Assembly: GCA_017303755.1 (NCBI GenBank)
Contig: JAFLBS010000001.1
Span: forward strand, 744,001-808,000
From: Flavobacteriales bacterium
GTDB taxonomy: Bacteria > Bacteroidota > Bacteroidia > Flavobacteriales > Flavobacteriaceae
Length of the DNA: 64,000 bases
Direction: 5' to 3'
The notes under the pieces were generated by a model. That model did no database searches and was not told the DNA's origin. It saw only the letters and a program-made list of their open reading frames with translations. Of this stretch, positions 26,564 through 34,915 are shown piece by piece; the first letter of the stretch is position 1, and every line of letters starts with the position of its first letter. The position numbers and the translations under genes were made by a program.

Positions 26564-27424
26564 ATGATACAATCGATGACGGGTTTTGGGAAAGCAAGTT
26601 TGCAATTACCAACCAAAAAAATTACAGTAGAAATCAAGTCGCTCAACAGTAAAGGTTTGGATTTAAACACCCGAATGCCTTCTATTTACCGCGAAATGGA
26701 ATTGGGTTTACGCAATCAATTGTCACAACGATTGGAACGCGGAAAAATTGATTTTTCTTTATATATTGAGATTACTGGCGAAGAAACGTCATCTAAAATA
26801 AATGTTCCGATTGTAAAAGGCTACATCAATCAGATGAAAGCGGTGATTCCGAATGCCGATGAAACCGAATTGATGAAAATGGCCGTTCGTATGCCTGATG
26901 CCTTAAAAACTGAACGCGACGAAATTGACGAAAACGAATGGAAGCAAATCCAAACAGTAATTGACGATGCAACTAATAATATTGCGCAATTCAGAATTGA
27001 TGAAGGTGTTTCGTTGGAAAAGGAATTTTTACATCGAATTGCCAACATCATGACATTGATGAACGATGCTGTAGCTTATGATGCAGAACGAATTGACACT
27101 GTAAAAAATCGTTTACGAACCGCTTTAGACGAACTTCAAATGAACGTAGACGAAAATCGTTTTGAACAAGAGTTGATTTTTTACCTCGAAAAATACGACA
27201 TCACCGAAGAGAAAGTCCGTTTGGAAAATCACCTCAACTATTTTATTGAAACTTTAGCTGGAACTGAAGCCAACGGGAGAAAATTAGGTTTCATCACTCA
27301 AGAAATGGGAAGAGAAATCAATACAATGGGTTCCAAATCAAACCACTCTGAAATGCAAAAATTGGTGGTGATGATGAAAGATGAATTGGAGAAAATTAAG
27401 GAACAAGTGTTGAATGTGCTTTAA
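26564..27424 (+). CDS. YicC/YloC-family endoribonuclease
   Basis: 286 residues, start MIQSMTGFGKAS (the family opening) and C-terminal DUF1732 region NRFEQELIFYLEKYDITEEK, then GRKLGFITQEMGREINTMGSK, the most conserved part. YicC homologues are endoribonucleases implicated in RNA turnover and stationary-phase survival. Gene order yicC-gmk-nadD is common in Bacteroidota and is conserved here with only short repeat-bearing gaps. Confidence 0.93.
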   Translation: MIQSMTGFGKASLQLPTKKITVEIKSLNSKGLDLNTRMPSIYREMELGLRNQLSQRLERGKIDFSLYIEITGEETSSKINVPIVKGYINQMKAVIPNADETELMKMAVRMPDALKTERDEIDENEWKQIQTVIDDATNNIAQFRIDEGVSLEKEFLHRIANIMTLMNDAVAYDAERIDTVKNRLRTALDELQMNVDENRFEQELIFYLEKYDITEEKVRLENHLNYFIETLAGTEANGRKLGFITQEMGREINTMGSKSNHSEMQKLVVMMKDELEKIKEQVLNVL

Positions 27425-27480
27425 TACCTATTTTTAATAAAAGAGAGCAAGATTGCTTCGTGCCTCGCAATGACTTTACA

Positions 27481-28065
27481 ATGAACAAAGGAAAATTATT
27501 AGTCTTTTCAGCGCCATCGGGTTCGGGAAAAACAACCATAGTACGCCATTTATTAGCACAACCTGATTTGAATTTGGAATTTTCAATTTCTTGTGCAACG
27601 CGTGAGCCAAGAGGTCAAGAAGTTGATGGGAAAGATTATTATTTCATAAGCTGGGAAGAATTTAAGAAACACATCAAAGCCGAAGAATTTGTTGAATGGG
27701 AAGAGGTTTATACCAACAACTATTACGGAACCTTAAAAAGTGAAGTTGAACGCATTTGGGCTAAAGGCAAGAACGTAATTTTTGACATTGATGTTTCGGG
27801 TGGATTGCGAATTAAATCGAAATTTCCTCAGGAAACATTGGCTGTTTTTGTCAAACCTCCAAGCGTTGACGAACTAAAACGAAGATTAAAACAGCGTTCC
27901 ACAGAAAGCGACGAAAAAATCAATATGCGCATCGCCAAAGCCCACGTTGAATTAGCTACAGCGCCACAATTTGACAAAATCATCAAAAATTACGATTTGG
28001 ACGTGGCAAAAGCAGAAGCGTATGAGTTGGTGAAAGAATTCATCGACACGAATTTCACGAATTAA
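27481..28065 (+). CDS. gmk: guanylate kinase
   Basis: Phosphorylates GMP to GDP. 194 residues. P-loop FSAPSGSGKTTIVRH at about 8-22, GMP site SCATREPRGQEVDGKDYYF and FVEWEEVYTNNYYG, and IFDIDVSGGLRIK. I start it at 27481 (MNKGKLLVFSAPSG); an in-frame extension upstream reads through a repeat. The last six codons and the stop lie inside an intergenic inverted-repeat arm (28047-28071), so the C-terminal DTNFTN is written by repeat DNA. Confidence 0.96.
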   Translation: MNKGKLLVFSAPSGSGKTTIVRHLLAQPDLNLEFSISCATREPRGQEVDGKDYYFISWEEFKKHIKAEEFVEWEEVYTNNYYGTLKSEVERIWAKGKNVIFDIDVSGGLRIKSKFPQETLAVFVKPPSVDELKRRLKQRSTESDEKINMRIAKAHVELATAPQFDKIIKNYDLDVAKAEAYELVKEFIDTNFTN

Positions 28066-28120
28066 CACAAATTGATTCGTGGAAACAAAAAACATTTTGT
28101 GCTAATTGGTGAAATTTGTG
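28047..28120. repeat. imperfect 25-bp inverted repeat overlapping the gmk 3' end
   Basis: Arms 28047-28071 and 28096-28120 match at 22 of 25 positions (CACGAATTTCACGAATTA versus the complement of the second arm), loop 24 nt. The first arm contains the gmk stop codon. Confidence 0.65.
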
Positions 28121-28136
28121 TAAAATTATTCAAGCA

Positions 28137-28718
28137 ATGAAAATCGGCCTCTATTTCGGAACTTTCAACCCTATTCACGTTGGGCATTTGATTATTGCCA
28201 ATCACATGGCCGAGCATTCTGATTTGGATCAAATTTGGATGGTAGTGACGCCACACAATCCGCACAAACAAAAAAACACCTTGCTCGACGATTACCAACG
28301 TTTGTATATGGTGCAACTCGCCACCGAAGACTACTCCAAAATCAAAGCTTCCGACATCGAATTCAAATTACCGCAACCCAATTATACCGTTACTACTTTA
28401 GCGCATTTACAAGATAAATATCCCAAAAATGAATTTGCGTTAATCATGGGCGAAGACAACCTCAACTCACTCCACAAGTGGAAAAACTACGAAGTGATTT
28501 TAGAACACCACGATATTTATGTTTATCCTCGAATGAACTCAGGTGAAATCAATGAGCAATTCGTCAATCATCCAAAAATTCATCGTGTGGGCGCACCTGT
28601 AATCGAACTTTCGTCGACCTTCATCCGCGACAGCATCAAAAACAAAAAGAATGTCGCACCGATGTTACCTCACAAAGTGTGGGAATACGTAGATCATAAT
28701 AATTTTTATAAGAAATAA
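28137..28718 (+). CDS. nadD: nicotinate-nucleotide adenylyltransferase
   Basis: Adenylates nicotinate mononucleotide to deamido-NAD, a core step of NAD synthesis. 193 residues. GLYFGTFNPIHVGHLIIANH carries the nucleotidyltransferase G-T-F-x-P-x-H-x-G-H motif; WMVVTPHNPHK, FALIMGEDNLNSLHKW and the C-terminal SSTFIRDSIKN (the S-S-T-x-I-R motif) are all intact. An NAD gene, it sits convergent to the NAMPT end of the NAD/ADP-ribose operon, separated by a terminator. Confidence 0.95.
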   Translation: MKIGLYFGTFNPIHVGHLIIANHMAEHSDLDQIWMVVTPHNPHKQKNTLLDDYQRLYMVQLATEDYSKIKASDIEFKLPQPNYTVTTLAHLQDKYPKNEFALIMGEDNLNSLHKWKNYEVILEHHDIYVYPRMNSGEINEQFVNHPKIHRVGAPVIELSSTFIRDSIKNKKNVAPMLPHKVWEYVDHNNFYKK

Positions 28719-28721
28719 AAA

Positions 28722-28748
28722 AACCGAATCCTTGTTTTGAATTCGGTT
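28722..28748. terminator. hairpin between nadD and the NAMPT gene
   Basis: AACCGAAT (28722-28729) pairs with ATTCGGTT (28741-28748), loop of 11 nt, with an A tract before and AT-rich DNA after. It serves converging transcripts. Confidence 0.65.
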
Positions 28749-28755
28749 AATGATT

Positions 28756-30204
28756 TTATAAAACTCTACTTCTAATCTCTGCTAAAGAATGATTTATTAA
28801 AAGTTTTCCGTCTCTGAATATTTCTTTCAATTCGCCTTGCTTTTCTTCTTCCCAAGACACTTCATCGACCAATTTATACACTCCATTTTCCATTTCGATT
28901 TTGAGTAATCCTTTGGCTGATTTTTTGGTTCCGTCATCGGTAATTGGATCTTTAAAAATGGCTCTACCTTGGCCGCTTACTTCACCATAAGTAGCTTTCA
29001 TAGCAAATCCGAATGTGTCTCGCGTGTTGTATTGATAAGTAAACGAGCCAATTCCTAAAACAACATTGGTTGAGGCAAATCCTTTTTGTTTCAAACGTTC
29101 ACAAATTTGTGAGGCACGTTCAACGGTAATGCTGTCACCATAAATGGCTCCTATTTGTGGAATTAATTCTTTGTATCCTTTACCATTCGTTGTTCCACCA
29201 AAAACATCCCAAAGCAACTCGATGACTCCTTTTTGCTCTTCAATAGTTTTTCCATTTGGATTTCCACAGATAATATCAATCGGATCACCACTATCAGGTC
29301 GAACAACGACTTTCCCTTCACGAGAAGTGATTTCATCTTTAAGTCTTGGTAAATAATTAGTTAGTACTTTCCACAAATCCCATGTATCCGAAACAATGGA
29401 AACAATTCCTTTAGGATACACCTCAACAATTAATCGTTGGAAGGTTTCAAATTCGCCTTCATTGGTTCCCATGCACATCACAGAGTGTTCGGTTGCCGCC
29501 ACTGAACCACCAATTAATTCAAGATCGGAATTGGCATTGTAATATTCTTCTAAAAAATCAATAGCTGGAATAGTATCGGTTCCGGTAAAGCTCAATAAAT
29601 GTCCCGCTGCAGAAGTCACTGCTGCTTCGATTCCGCCCATTCCACGCATGGAAAAATCGTGTGCTTGCCAATTGACAAATTCGGGAACAGAAGACGTTTC
29701 GAGAGCGTAAAGACCGAGTACTTTTCGGTATTCTTTGGCAATAGTAGCCGAATTACACGGCAACCAAATTACGGCAGAAAGTAACGTTTCGAAATAATTG
29801 GTCAACCAAAAAAATTCGTCTTTGGTGTTGTACATGGTAAACATCGGAACACGAACAGGAACGCTGACTCCTTCGGGTAGTGCTTTGAATACCATCGGAA
29901 TGTAACCTAAATCGTGTAAGTCTTCTATATGTTTTGTTCCGACTGCATTTTCGCCAAGGTAATTATTGATGCGTTTAGCGTATTTGGCTATTACTTCGTC
30001 TTTTGTGCGACTGAAAAAATGCGTTTGAAAATCTTCAATAATGTACTTTTTGATAAAGTATTGCAATCCGAAGAAAACAACTTCATCAACACCTTGAATA
30101 CGTGATTTTCTGGGTGTCCAATTCGAATACACTAAAGTAGTATTGTTGGGATATTGTCTTCTGTGGTCAACTTTGTAACCATCGGTTAATAAAAGTGGGT
30201 TCAT
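28756..30204 (-). CDS. nadV: nicotinamide phosphoribosyltransferase-like protein (NAMPT)
   Basis: 482 residues. NAMPT condenses nicotinamide with PRPP to NMN, salvaging the nicotinamide freed by NAD-consuming enzymes. The start NPLLLTDGYKVDHRRQYP and TLVYSNWTPRKSR are diagnostic for NAMPT rather than nicotinate phosphoribosyltransferase; ATEHSVMCMGTNEGEFETF and VVRPDSGDPIDIICGNP carry the phosphoribosyl-binding residues. It is the last gene of the operon and overlaps the small gene before it by ATGA. Given the prs-like first gene, it could instead be a Namat-type enzyme joining nicotinamide to ADP-ribose pyrophosphate; sequence alone does not decide. Confidence 0.9.
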   Translation of the reverse strand: MNPLLLTDGYKVDHRRQYPNNTTLVYSNWTPRKSRIQGVDEVVFFGLQYFIKKYIIEDFQTHFFSRTKDEVIAKYAKRINNYLGENAVGTKHIEDLHDLGYIPMVFKALPEGVSVPVRVPMFTMYNTKDEFFWLTNYFETLLSAVIWLPCNSATIAKEYRKVLGLYALETSSVPEFVNWQAHDFSMRGMGGIEAAVTSAAGHLLSFTGTDTIPAIDFLEEYYNANSDLELIGGSVAATEHSVMCMGTNEGEFETFQRLIVEVYPKGIVSIVSDTWDLWKVLTNYLPRLKDEITSREGKVVVRPDSGDPIDIICGNPNGKTIEEQKGVIELLWDVFGGTTNGKGYKELIPQIGAIYGDSITVERASQICERLKQKGFASTNVVLGIGSFTYQYNTRDTFGFAMKATYGEVSGQGRAIFKDPITDDGTKKSAKGLLKIEMENGVYKLVDEVSWEEEKQGELKEIFRDGKLLINHSLAEIRSRVL

Positions 30205-30449
30205 AGTTTATTTTTTAAAGTTTTTATAATTTCTATTGCGAATTTTCGATCTAAATCTTTCATTTCCTCACTCAAATTTTCGTAACTCATAAAGCATTCT
30301 TTTTGCCAACGTGTTTTTCTTTCATTAGAAATTTTAGGCTCTGATTCCAGTAGTTCTTTGGCCCAAATCATCCAATGGTTGTGAATTTTTTCGGCTACTG
30401 CTTCTATCATTAGATTGTTATTTTTCCAATTAATTTCTTCCTCTTTCAT
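30201..30449 (-). CDS. small RyR-like protein of NAD/ADP-ribose clusters and phages
   Basis: 82 residues from MKEEEINWKNN. It contains HNHWMIWAKELL and then RWQKECFMSYENLSEEMKDLDR, a pattern (Trp-rich helix, then RW...M-x-Y-x-x-L-S-E-E...D-R) that I recognise from small phage proteins and ryanodine-receptor (RyR) type domains, which have been linked by comparative genomics to ADP-ribose ligand systems. Function unknown; a small-molecule-binding role is inferred. Overlaps the phosphatase gene upstream by 20 bp and the NAMPT gene by 4 bp. A GTG 27 bp upstream is a possible longer start. Confidence 0.6.
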   Translation of the reverse strand: MKEEEINWKNNNLMIEAVAEKIHNHWMIWAKELLESEPKISNERKTRWQKECFMSYENLSEEMKDLDRKFAIEIIKTLKNKL

Positions 30450-31158
30450 TTGGATAAATTTGAGGTAATGAATCACTTTGCCAAAATTCTTTTGAATGGA
30501 TGTCTAAAATAGAAAGTTTTCCGGTAAATGCAGCGCCAGTATCAATGTTCCAAACCGTGAGTGCATTCATGGGTTGAGATTGATTAAAATTGATGGTGGG
30601 TGTATGGCCTATATAGATTTCTGTATAATGTTTTAGTCTTTTTGGAAAAAGTAAGGAATCTTCTTTTACCCTTTTATCCATTACCAAAGCCATTTCCCAA
30701 AGTGTTCTATCGAAATAGTAATTGGATTCGTATTCTTCTTTTTCCACTCCGTGAATTGACGTATAACCAGCATGGATGAAAAGTCGGTTGTTCTCGTCGA
30801 TGTAGTAATCCTTTAAATTTTTGAAAAAAGACTTGTGGTCTTCATTGGTTAAATAACCTGATTTTAAATAACTTTCTTTGGTAGCTTTCCCGCCATTTTC
30901 TTCCCAAACTGGGTTGGAAGCGCCTAATTCGAGCCATCGTCTGCACCATAAATCGTGGTTACCGAGAATAAAAATACAGTTGTTCGTTTTGGATAATTCA
31001 ATCAAATGTTGAATCGTTTGAGCCGATTCGCTCCATCCATCGACATAGTCACCAAGGAAAATTAAAGTATCGTTGGGAGTAACTTTAGCGCGTTCTAAAA
31101 CCTGAAGTAAGGCCTTATATCCACCGTGAATGTCTCCTATTACAAGTGTTCGTTTCAT
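30430..31158 (-). CDS. PPP-family metallophosphatase
   Basis: 242 residues with the full set of PPP motifs: GDIHGGYKALLQ (metal ligands), FLGDYVDGWSES, ILGNHDLW, HAGYTS and YIGHTPT. Members hydrolyse phosphoprotein, diadenosine tetraphosphate or small phosphoesters. In this operon a phosphate-bearing ADP-ribose product is an attractive substrate: KptA releases ADP-ribose 1'',2''-cyclic phosphate, and a phosphatase would be needed to return it to ADP-ribose. That is inference. Gap to KptA is 3 bp. Confidence 0.88.
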   Translation of the reverse strand: MKRTLVIGDIHGGYKALLQVLERAKVTPNDTLIFLGDYVDGWSESAQTIQHLIELSKTNNCIFILGNHDLWCRRWLELGASNPVWEENGGKATKESYLKSGYLTNEDHKSFFKNLKDYYIDENNRLFIHAGYTSIHGVEKEEYESNYYFDRTLWEMALVMDKRVKEDSLLFPKRLKHYTEIYIGHTPTINFNQSQPMNALTVWNIDTGAAFTGKLSILDIHSKEFWQSDSLPQIYPNERGRN

Positions 31159-31161
31159 TCT

Positions 31162-31704
31162 TTAAAATTCTATATATTCTGATGGTACGGCGTCGGTTAA
31201 CCACACTTTATTTTCGGAAAGGTAAAATTTGAAACCGTTTGCTACCATTTTAGGTGCATTTATTTTTAAGATGATGGGGTTTCCTCTTCGACTACCTACT
31301 TTAACAGCTGTTTCTATGTCTTTACTCAAATGAACATGTTGGCGACTCATTTTTTGTAAACCTTCTTTTTTGATGGCATCCAAGAATTTTTCTACGGTTC
31401 CGTGGTACAGAAAATCGTTTGGTTTGGATTCGTTTAAATTCAAATCAACTTCAATAGAATGACCTTGATTGGCTCGTATTTTTGTCAAATCATCGTTAAA
31501 TGCAAATCGTTTTTTATCATTAGTTTCGACTACCTCTTCTAGTAAATCAAAATCCAATTGATGGCCTTTCTCATTGCATTTTTGAATCAGTTCATTTACG
31601 TTGGCCCAACCGTTTGGGTCGAGTTGTAAATGAATGGTTTCGGGCGCATGTCTTAGTATCAAACTAAGGAATTTGCTTATATTTTTTATTTCTTTTTCTT
31701 TCAT
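31162..31704 (-). CDS. kptA: RNA 2'-phosphotransferase, KptA/Tpt1 family
   Basis: 180 residues. The family moves a 2'-phosphate from RNA to NAD, releasing nicotinamide and ADP-ribose 1'',2''-cyclic phosphate; some members also ADP-ribosylate 5'-phosphorylated nucleic acid ends. Seen: SKFLSLILRHAPETIHLQLD with the catalytic Arg-His, GWANVNELIQKC, HGTVEKFLDAIKKEGLQKMSRQHVHLS (read as HGTVEKFLDAIKKEG, RQHVHLS) and GSRRGNPIILKI with the remaining Arg. All four catalytic residues of the R-H-R-R set appear present. Sits between the macro-domain and phosphatase genes with 1 and 3 bp gaps. Confidence 0.93.
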   Translation of the reverse strand: MKEKEIKNISKFLSLILRHAPETIHLQLDPNGWANVNELIQKCNEKGHQLDFDLLEEVVETNDKKRFAFNDDLTKIRANQGHSIEVDLNLNESKPNDFLYHGTVEKFLDAIKKEGLQKMSRQHVHLSKDIETAVKVGSRRGNPIILKINAPKMVANGFKFYLSENKVWLTDAVPSEYIEF

Positions 31705-31705
31705 T

Positions 31706-32218
31706 TTATTTATTAACTAATTGATCATATAAACCAAAATTTTCATCATCAAAACAAACAAAAATTACAGTGTCAATTTCGTCTTTTTGATTAAAATTTA
31801 TTACGGTTTGTATAGCTATTTTGGCTGCTTTATCTTTTGGAAAATGATAAATTCCGGTACTTATATTTGGAAAAGCGATGGTTTTGATAGTGTTTTTAAC
31901 CGCCAACTCTAAACTGTTTCGATAGCAATTTTCAAGCAACTTTTTCTTTTCCTCTTTATCGCCATTCCAAACCGGACCTACAGTGTGAATTACATATTTG
32001 GATGGTAAATTTCCAGCAGAAGTAATCACAGCTTCTCCAACATTACAACCACCTTGCTTATTTCGGATCGCGATGCACTCTTCTAAAATTTGGCTTCCAC
32101 CTTTTCTGTGAATGGCACCATCAACTCCGCCACCTCCAAGTAAAGAAGTGTTGGCTGCATTTACGATGGCATCGGTGGTTACTTCAGTTATATCGCCTTG
32201 TATGATTTGTATTTTCAT
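31706..32218 (-). CDS. macro-domain O-acetyl-ADP-ribose deacetylase type
   Basis: 170-residue stand-alone macro domain. It binds and hydrolyses ADP-ribose esters (O-acetyl-ADP-ribose, ADP-ribosylated Asp/Glu or nucleic acid ends). Signatures: [35 protein letters not shown] (MacroD-type catalytic loop), [12 protein letters not shown], and [20 protein letters not shown]. This is the MacroD/YmdB class with the catalytic Asn-Asp region intact. Start codon shares one base with the stop of the gene upstream. Confidence 0.94.
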   Translation of the reverse strand: MKIQIIQGDITEVTTDAIVNAANTSLLGGGGVDGAIHRKGGSQILEECIAIRNKQGGCNVGEAVITSAGNLPSKYVIHTVGPVWNGDKEEKKKLLENCYRNSLELAVKNTIKTIAFPNISTGIYHFPKDKAAKIAIQTVINFNQKDEIDTVIFVCFDDENFGLYDQLVNK

Positions 32219-32628
32219 TATTTGAATAATTCCAAATTACTTAATAATTGGGCATTTTTGGATGGTTGGTAATGTTTTCCAAAAAAAGCATTAACTATAG
32301 TTATTTTCCCATTGATTTTTTTGTTAAACTCATTTAATCTTTCTGATGGAATCCATAATTCATTGTGGTTTTTATCACCTACGTTTTGGACCTCAAACTG
32401 TTGTAAGTATTCTTCATCCACATCAAACGCGGTAACTATTCCGCAGTAACCCGAAAATTCATCTGAAATATTCCATTCTTTGGCAATTTGCTCAGCATAA
32501 AGTTGATTTGTAACTGGATAAAAAATGGGTTGCCATTCCAATCTTGGTGGAAATTTTGCATAATCAGTTTCGGCTATTAATTCCATTTCTTTCAGTCCAA
32601 CTGGTCGATATAAGGTAATTGTTTTCAT
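32218..32628 (-). CDS. small conserved protein of ADP-ribosylation clusters (crystallin J1-associated type)
   Basis: 136 residues, [35 protein letters not shown] (read [28 protein letters not shown]), [13 protein letters not shown] and [17 protein letters not shown]. Proteins with this opening are usually catalogued as ADP-ribosylation/crystallin J1, a label taken from their gene neighbourhood rather than from a shown activity; it is not itself an ADP-ribosylglycohydrolase. Its compact alpha/beta sequence could bind or process an ADP-ribose adduct. Lies 3 bp after NADAR and shares one base with the macro-domain gene. Confidence 0.7.
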   Translation of the reverse strand: MKTITLYRPVGLKEMELIAETDYAKFPPRLEWQPIFYPVTNQLYAEQIAKEWNISDEFSGYCGIVTAFDVDEEYLQQFEVQNVGDKNHNELWIPSERLNEFNKKINGKITIVNAFFGKHYQPSKNAQLLSNLELFK

Positions 32629-32631
32629 TCT

Positions 32632-33162
32632 TTATTTTTTCAATTCATCTCTTACTTCCATCAAAGCAAATCCCAATAAATTCAGACCTCGCCATTTTTC
32701 AGGATGATTGGCATCTTGGTGATCGCTGGCCATTCCGATTCCCCAAATAGGGTCAACTGGACTAGCTTCAACCAAAACTCGGTCGTTGGTGGTGAGCAAA
32801 AATTCTTTTAAATCAGCGTGCTGACTGAACTTATGAAAGTTACCTTCTTTTACTATTGAATAGCGGTTTTGCAACCAAGTTTCGTCGTTGTAATTCTGCA
32901 CTTCTCTACCTAATTTTTTGGCTTCGGCAGGCGATTTTGCTTCAATTATTTTATTAAAAATGACTTCATCATTGAATAACAATGCTTTTTTGGCCATCAT
33001 CCAATGTTCGGCCGATTGATATTCAATTCCGTCAACAGTAAAAGCGCTTTCCCACCATTGACTGAAACAGGTTTTGGTTATGGTTCCGTCTTTAGAAGGT
33101 TGATGACCCCAAAAAAATAAGAACTTGCTATTTGGATGGATATTTTGGATATTATATTTCAT
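32632..33162 (-). CDS. NADAR-family N-glycosidase (YbiA-like)
   Basis: 176 residues from MKYNIQNIH. Seen: FLFFWGHQP (the FWG motif), CFSQWWESAFTVDGIEYQSAEHWMMAKKA (read CFSQWWESAFTVDG, SAEHWMMAKKA), SPAEAKKLGREV and DPIWGIGMASDHQDANHPEKW. NADAR proteins cleave N-glycosidic bonds; shown activities include removal of ADP-ribose from guanine in DNA and hydrolysis of riboflavin-pathway intermediates (YbiA). In this operon the de-ADP-ribosylation role is the better fit, but that is inference. Overlaps the ADP-ribosylglycohydrolase gene by 11 bp. Confidence 0.9.
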   Translation of the reverse strand: MKYNIQNIHPNSKFLFFWGHQPSKDGTITKTCFSQWWESAFTVDGIEYQSAEHWMMAKKALLFNDEVIFNKIIEAKSPAEAKKLGREVQNYNDETWLQNRYSIVKEGNFHKFSQHADLKEFLLTTNDRVLVEASPVDPIWGIGMASDHQDANHPEKWRGLNLLGFALMEVRDELKK

Positions 33163-34096
33163 ATTTTTCACTTAATTTAGTACACAATTCGAAAATAGCA
33201 TTTTTACAAGTTAACGCTTCTCTCCATTCCGCTGGAATTGCTTCATAACCATAAATTATTCCTGCCAATCCTCCTGAAATTGCAGCAGTTGTATCGGCAT
33301 CAGAACCTAAGTTTACGGCTTTCAGAACCGTTTCTTCATAGGAGTTAGAATTCAACACACACCAAAAACTAGCTTCCAAACTATGAAGAACATAACCTGA
33401 TGAATGAATGACATCTTCGTGAAATTCGTTAATGTTCTTGAGTAAAATTCTATTGAACAAAGTGATTTCATTACTGTTAAACTCCTTTTTTTGAGCAAAC
33501 AGATTAACACCTTCCTTTGTTTTATGATACGCTTCCCATTTGTTTGTTTTTTTTAGTAATTCAATTGCAAAAACAACATAAATAAAGCATGAAAAAACCG
33601 AACGAAAATGAGCGTGAGTTATCGAAGAAACCTCTTTTACTTTTTGGAAAACCACTTCTACATCTTCTTCGTCTTTGAGATAAAACGCTAACGGAAGTAT
33701 TCGCATCAACGAGCCGTTTCCATTATCCTCTTCATCCATTCCGCCGCAAAACTCAGGTGTTTCACCTTTTGAAATGTTGTACATCGCATTTCTGGTTGCT
33801 ATTCCGATGTCAAATACACGACCATGCGGTGTCCACATTTCACTTCGAGACCAAAGCAAAAAATAATGTGCCATTTCACTTAAATCATAGCCATTGCACA
33901 AGCTATCAGCTAGACAAAAAGTAAGTGAACTATCATCACTCCAAGTACCTTTCGGTTGATGGTGCGTTCCGTATTCTCGCATATCAATAACAGGAAACCT
34001 TTTCAAAATCTCTCTTTCTCTAAATTCGACAGGAACGCCCAATGCATCTCCGATTGCCAACCCAAAAAGTGCGCTATGTACTGTCGTTGTTTTCAT
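33152..34096 (-). CDS. ADP-ribosylglycohydrolase (DraG type)
   Basis: 314 residues. Removes ADP-ribose from arginine or other acceptors using two Mg ions. LFGLAIGDALGVPVEFR at the N terminus, GTWSDDSSLTFCLADSL (metal-binding S/T-D-D), GNGSLMRILPLAF, SSITHAHFRSVFSC and the C-terminal metal motif NLGSDADTTAAISGGLAG are all intact, so the enzyme is expected to be active. Stop overlaps the NADAR start by 11 bp and its own start overlaps the PARG-like stop by 4 bp. Confidence 0.95.
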   Translation of the reverse strand: MKTTTVHSALFGLAIGDALGVPVEFREREILKRFPVIDMREYGTHHQPKGTWSDDSSLTFCLADSLCNGYDLSEMAHYFLLWSRSEMWTPHGRVFDIGIATRNAMYNISKGETPEFCGGMDEEDNGNGSLMRILPLAFYLKDEEDVEVVFQKVKEVSSITHAHFRSVFSCFIYVVFAIELLKKTNKWEAYHKTKEGVNLFAQKKEFNSNEITLFNRILLKNINEFHEDVIHSSGYVLHSLEASFWCVLNSNSYEETVLKAVNLGSDADTTAAISGGLAGIIYGYEAIPAEWREALTCKNAIFELCTKLSEKYEI

Positions 34097-34914
34097 CGTA
34101 AGTTATCCTCAAAAGCTTTGTGATTTAATTTCTTTTCTGAAGTATCATACACTGCAAAAACAATCTTTTTAAAAGCCTTTGAATACTTTTGAAGAATCAC
34201 CTTTTTAAACCATTGAGCTACATCTGATGATTCATTTCTAAATACGCCACAACCCCAAGCTCCCAAAACTAAACATTCTGTTTTTTGAAGATTGGCATAG
34301 TGCATTAGATAATCCATTCGCTTTAAAAATACAGATTCTATCTGTTGCATTTCTTCTATTCGATTGTGTTGTAGCATTGCTCCTTTGTTTGGTGCTGGCG
34401 ATGTTATTACGTCAACCAAAATTGGGTTTTTGAATGCATTCCCGTTATCGTCGAACCAGAAAACAGTATTCGGACTGTAAATCATGTAATCAGAATACAA
34501 AAAGCTTCTCTGATTTTTATTGTAATCGTACATGGTTCGATCTTTAGTAAGCGATGCAAATAAACTTGAAGATCGCGCCAAACTTTCTTCTTGAGCCGAC
34601 GCACCACCCAGAAAACCGCCACCTGGATTTTTAGCCGAAGCAAAATTCAAAACCCCTATTTTGGCGTAATCTTGATTCACTATGGCTTCGATAGTTGAAC
34701 AATTTTTAACTTCAATTTCAACAGGCTCTTCAAAATTGTAAATGGGTTTTGCTGTAATTCCTTCCCAATCATTTGGAACAATTGTTTCCGTTGCATTAAC
34801 ATTGTTTTCAATTAGTTGAGCAACATCAACTTTCTGATCTTTATAAATATAAAAACCGTTTTCTATGATTTTTAATGTATTCTGTGCTAATTCTAGCCTA
34901 TAATCTCTGTTCAT
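34093..34914 (-). CDS. microbial PARG-like protein (TIGR02452 type)
   Basis: 273 residues from the ATG MNRDYRLELAQN (a TTG 12 bp upstream is less likely). The C-terminal two thirds form a macro-like fold with VLNFASAKNPGGGFLGGASA (20 residues) and QEESLARSS, the poly(ADP-ribose) glycohydrolase signature with the paired Glu, plus ITSPAPNKGAML and VLGAWGCGVFRN. Bacterial PARGs release terminal ADP-ribose from chains or act on mono-ADP-ribose adducts. It directly follows the prs-like gene (1 bp). Confidence 0.9.
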   Translation of the reverse strand: MNRDYRLELAQNTLKIIENGFYIYKDQKVDVAQLIENNVNATETIVPNDWEGITAKPIYNFEEPVEIEVKNCSTIEAIVNQDYAKIGVLNFASAKNPGGGFLGGASAQEESLARSSSLFASLTKDRTMYDYNKNQRSFLYSDYMIYSPNTVFWFDDNGNAFKNPILVDVITSPAPNKGAMLQHNRIEEMQQIESVFLKRMDYLMHYANLQKTECLVLGAWGCGVFRNESSDVAQWFKKVILQKYSKAFKKIVFAVYDTSEKKLNHKAFEDNLR

Positions 34915-34915
34915 T

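Noticed and set aside
31162-31704. KptA as part of a tRNA-splicing system
   Set aside because: No ligase or endonuclease gene is nearby and bacteria of this group do not need it; the operon context points to NAD/ADP-ribose metabolism.
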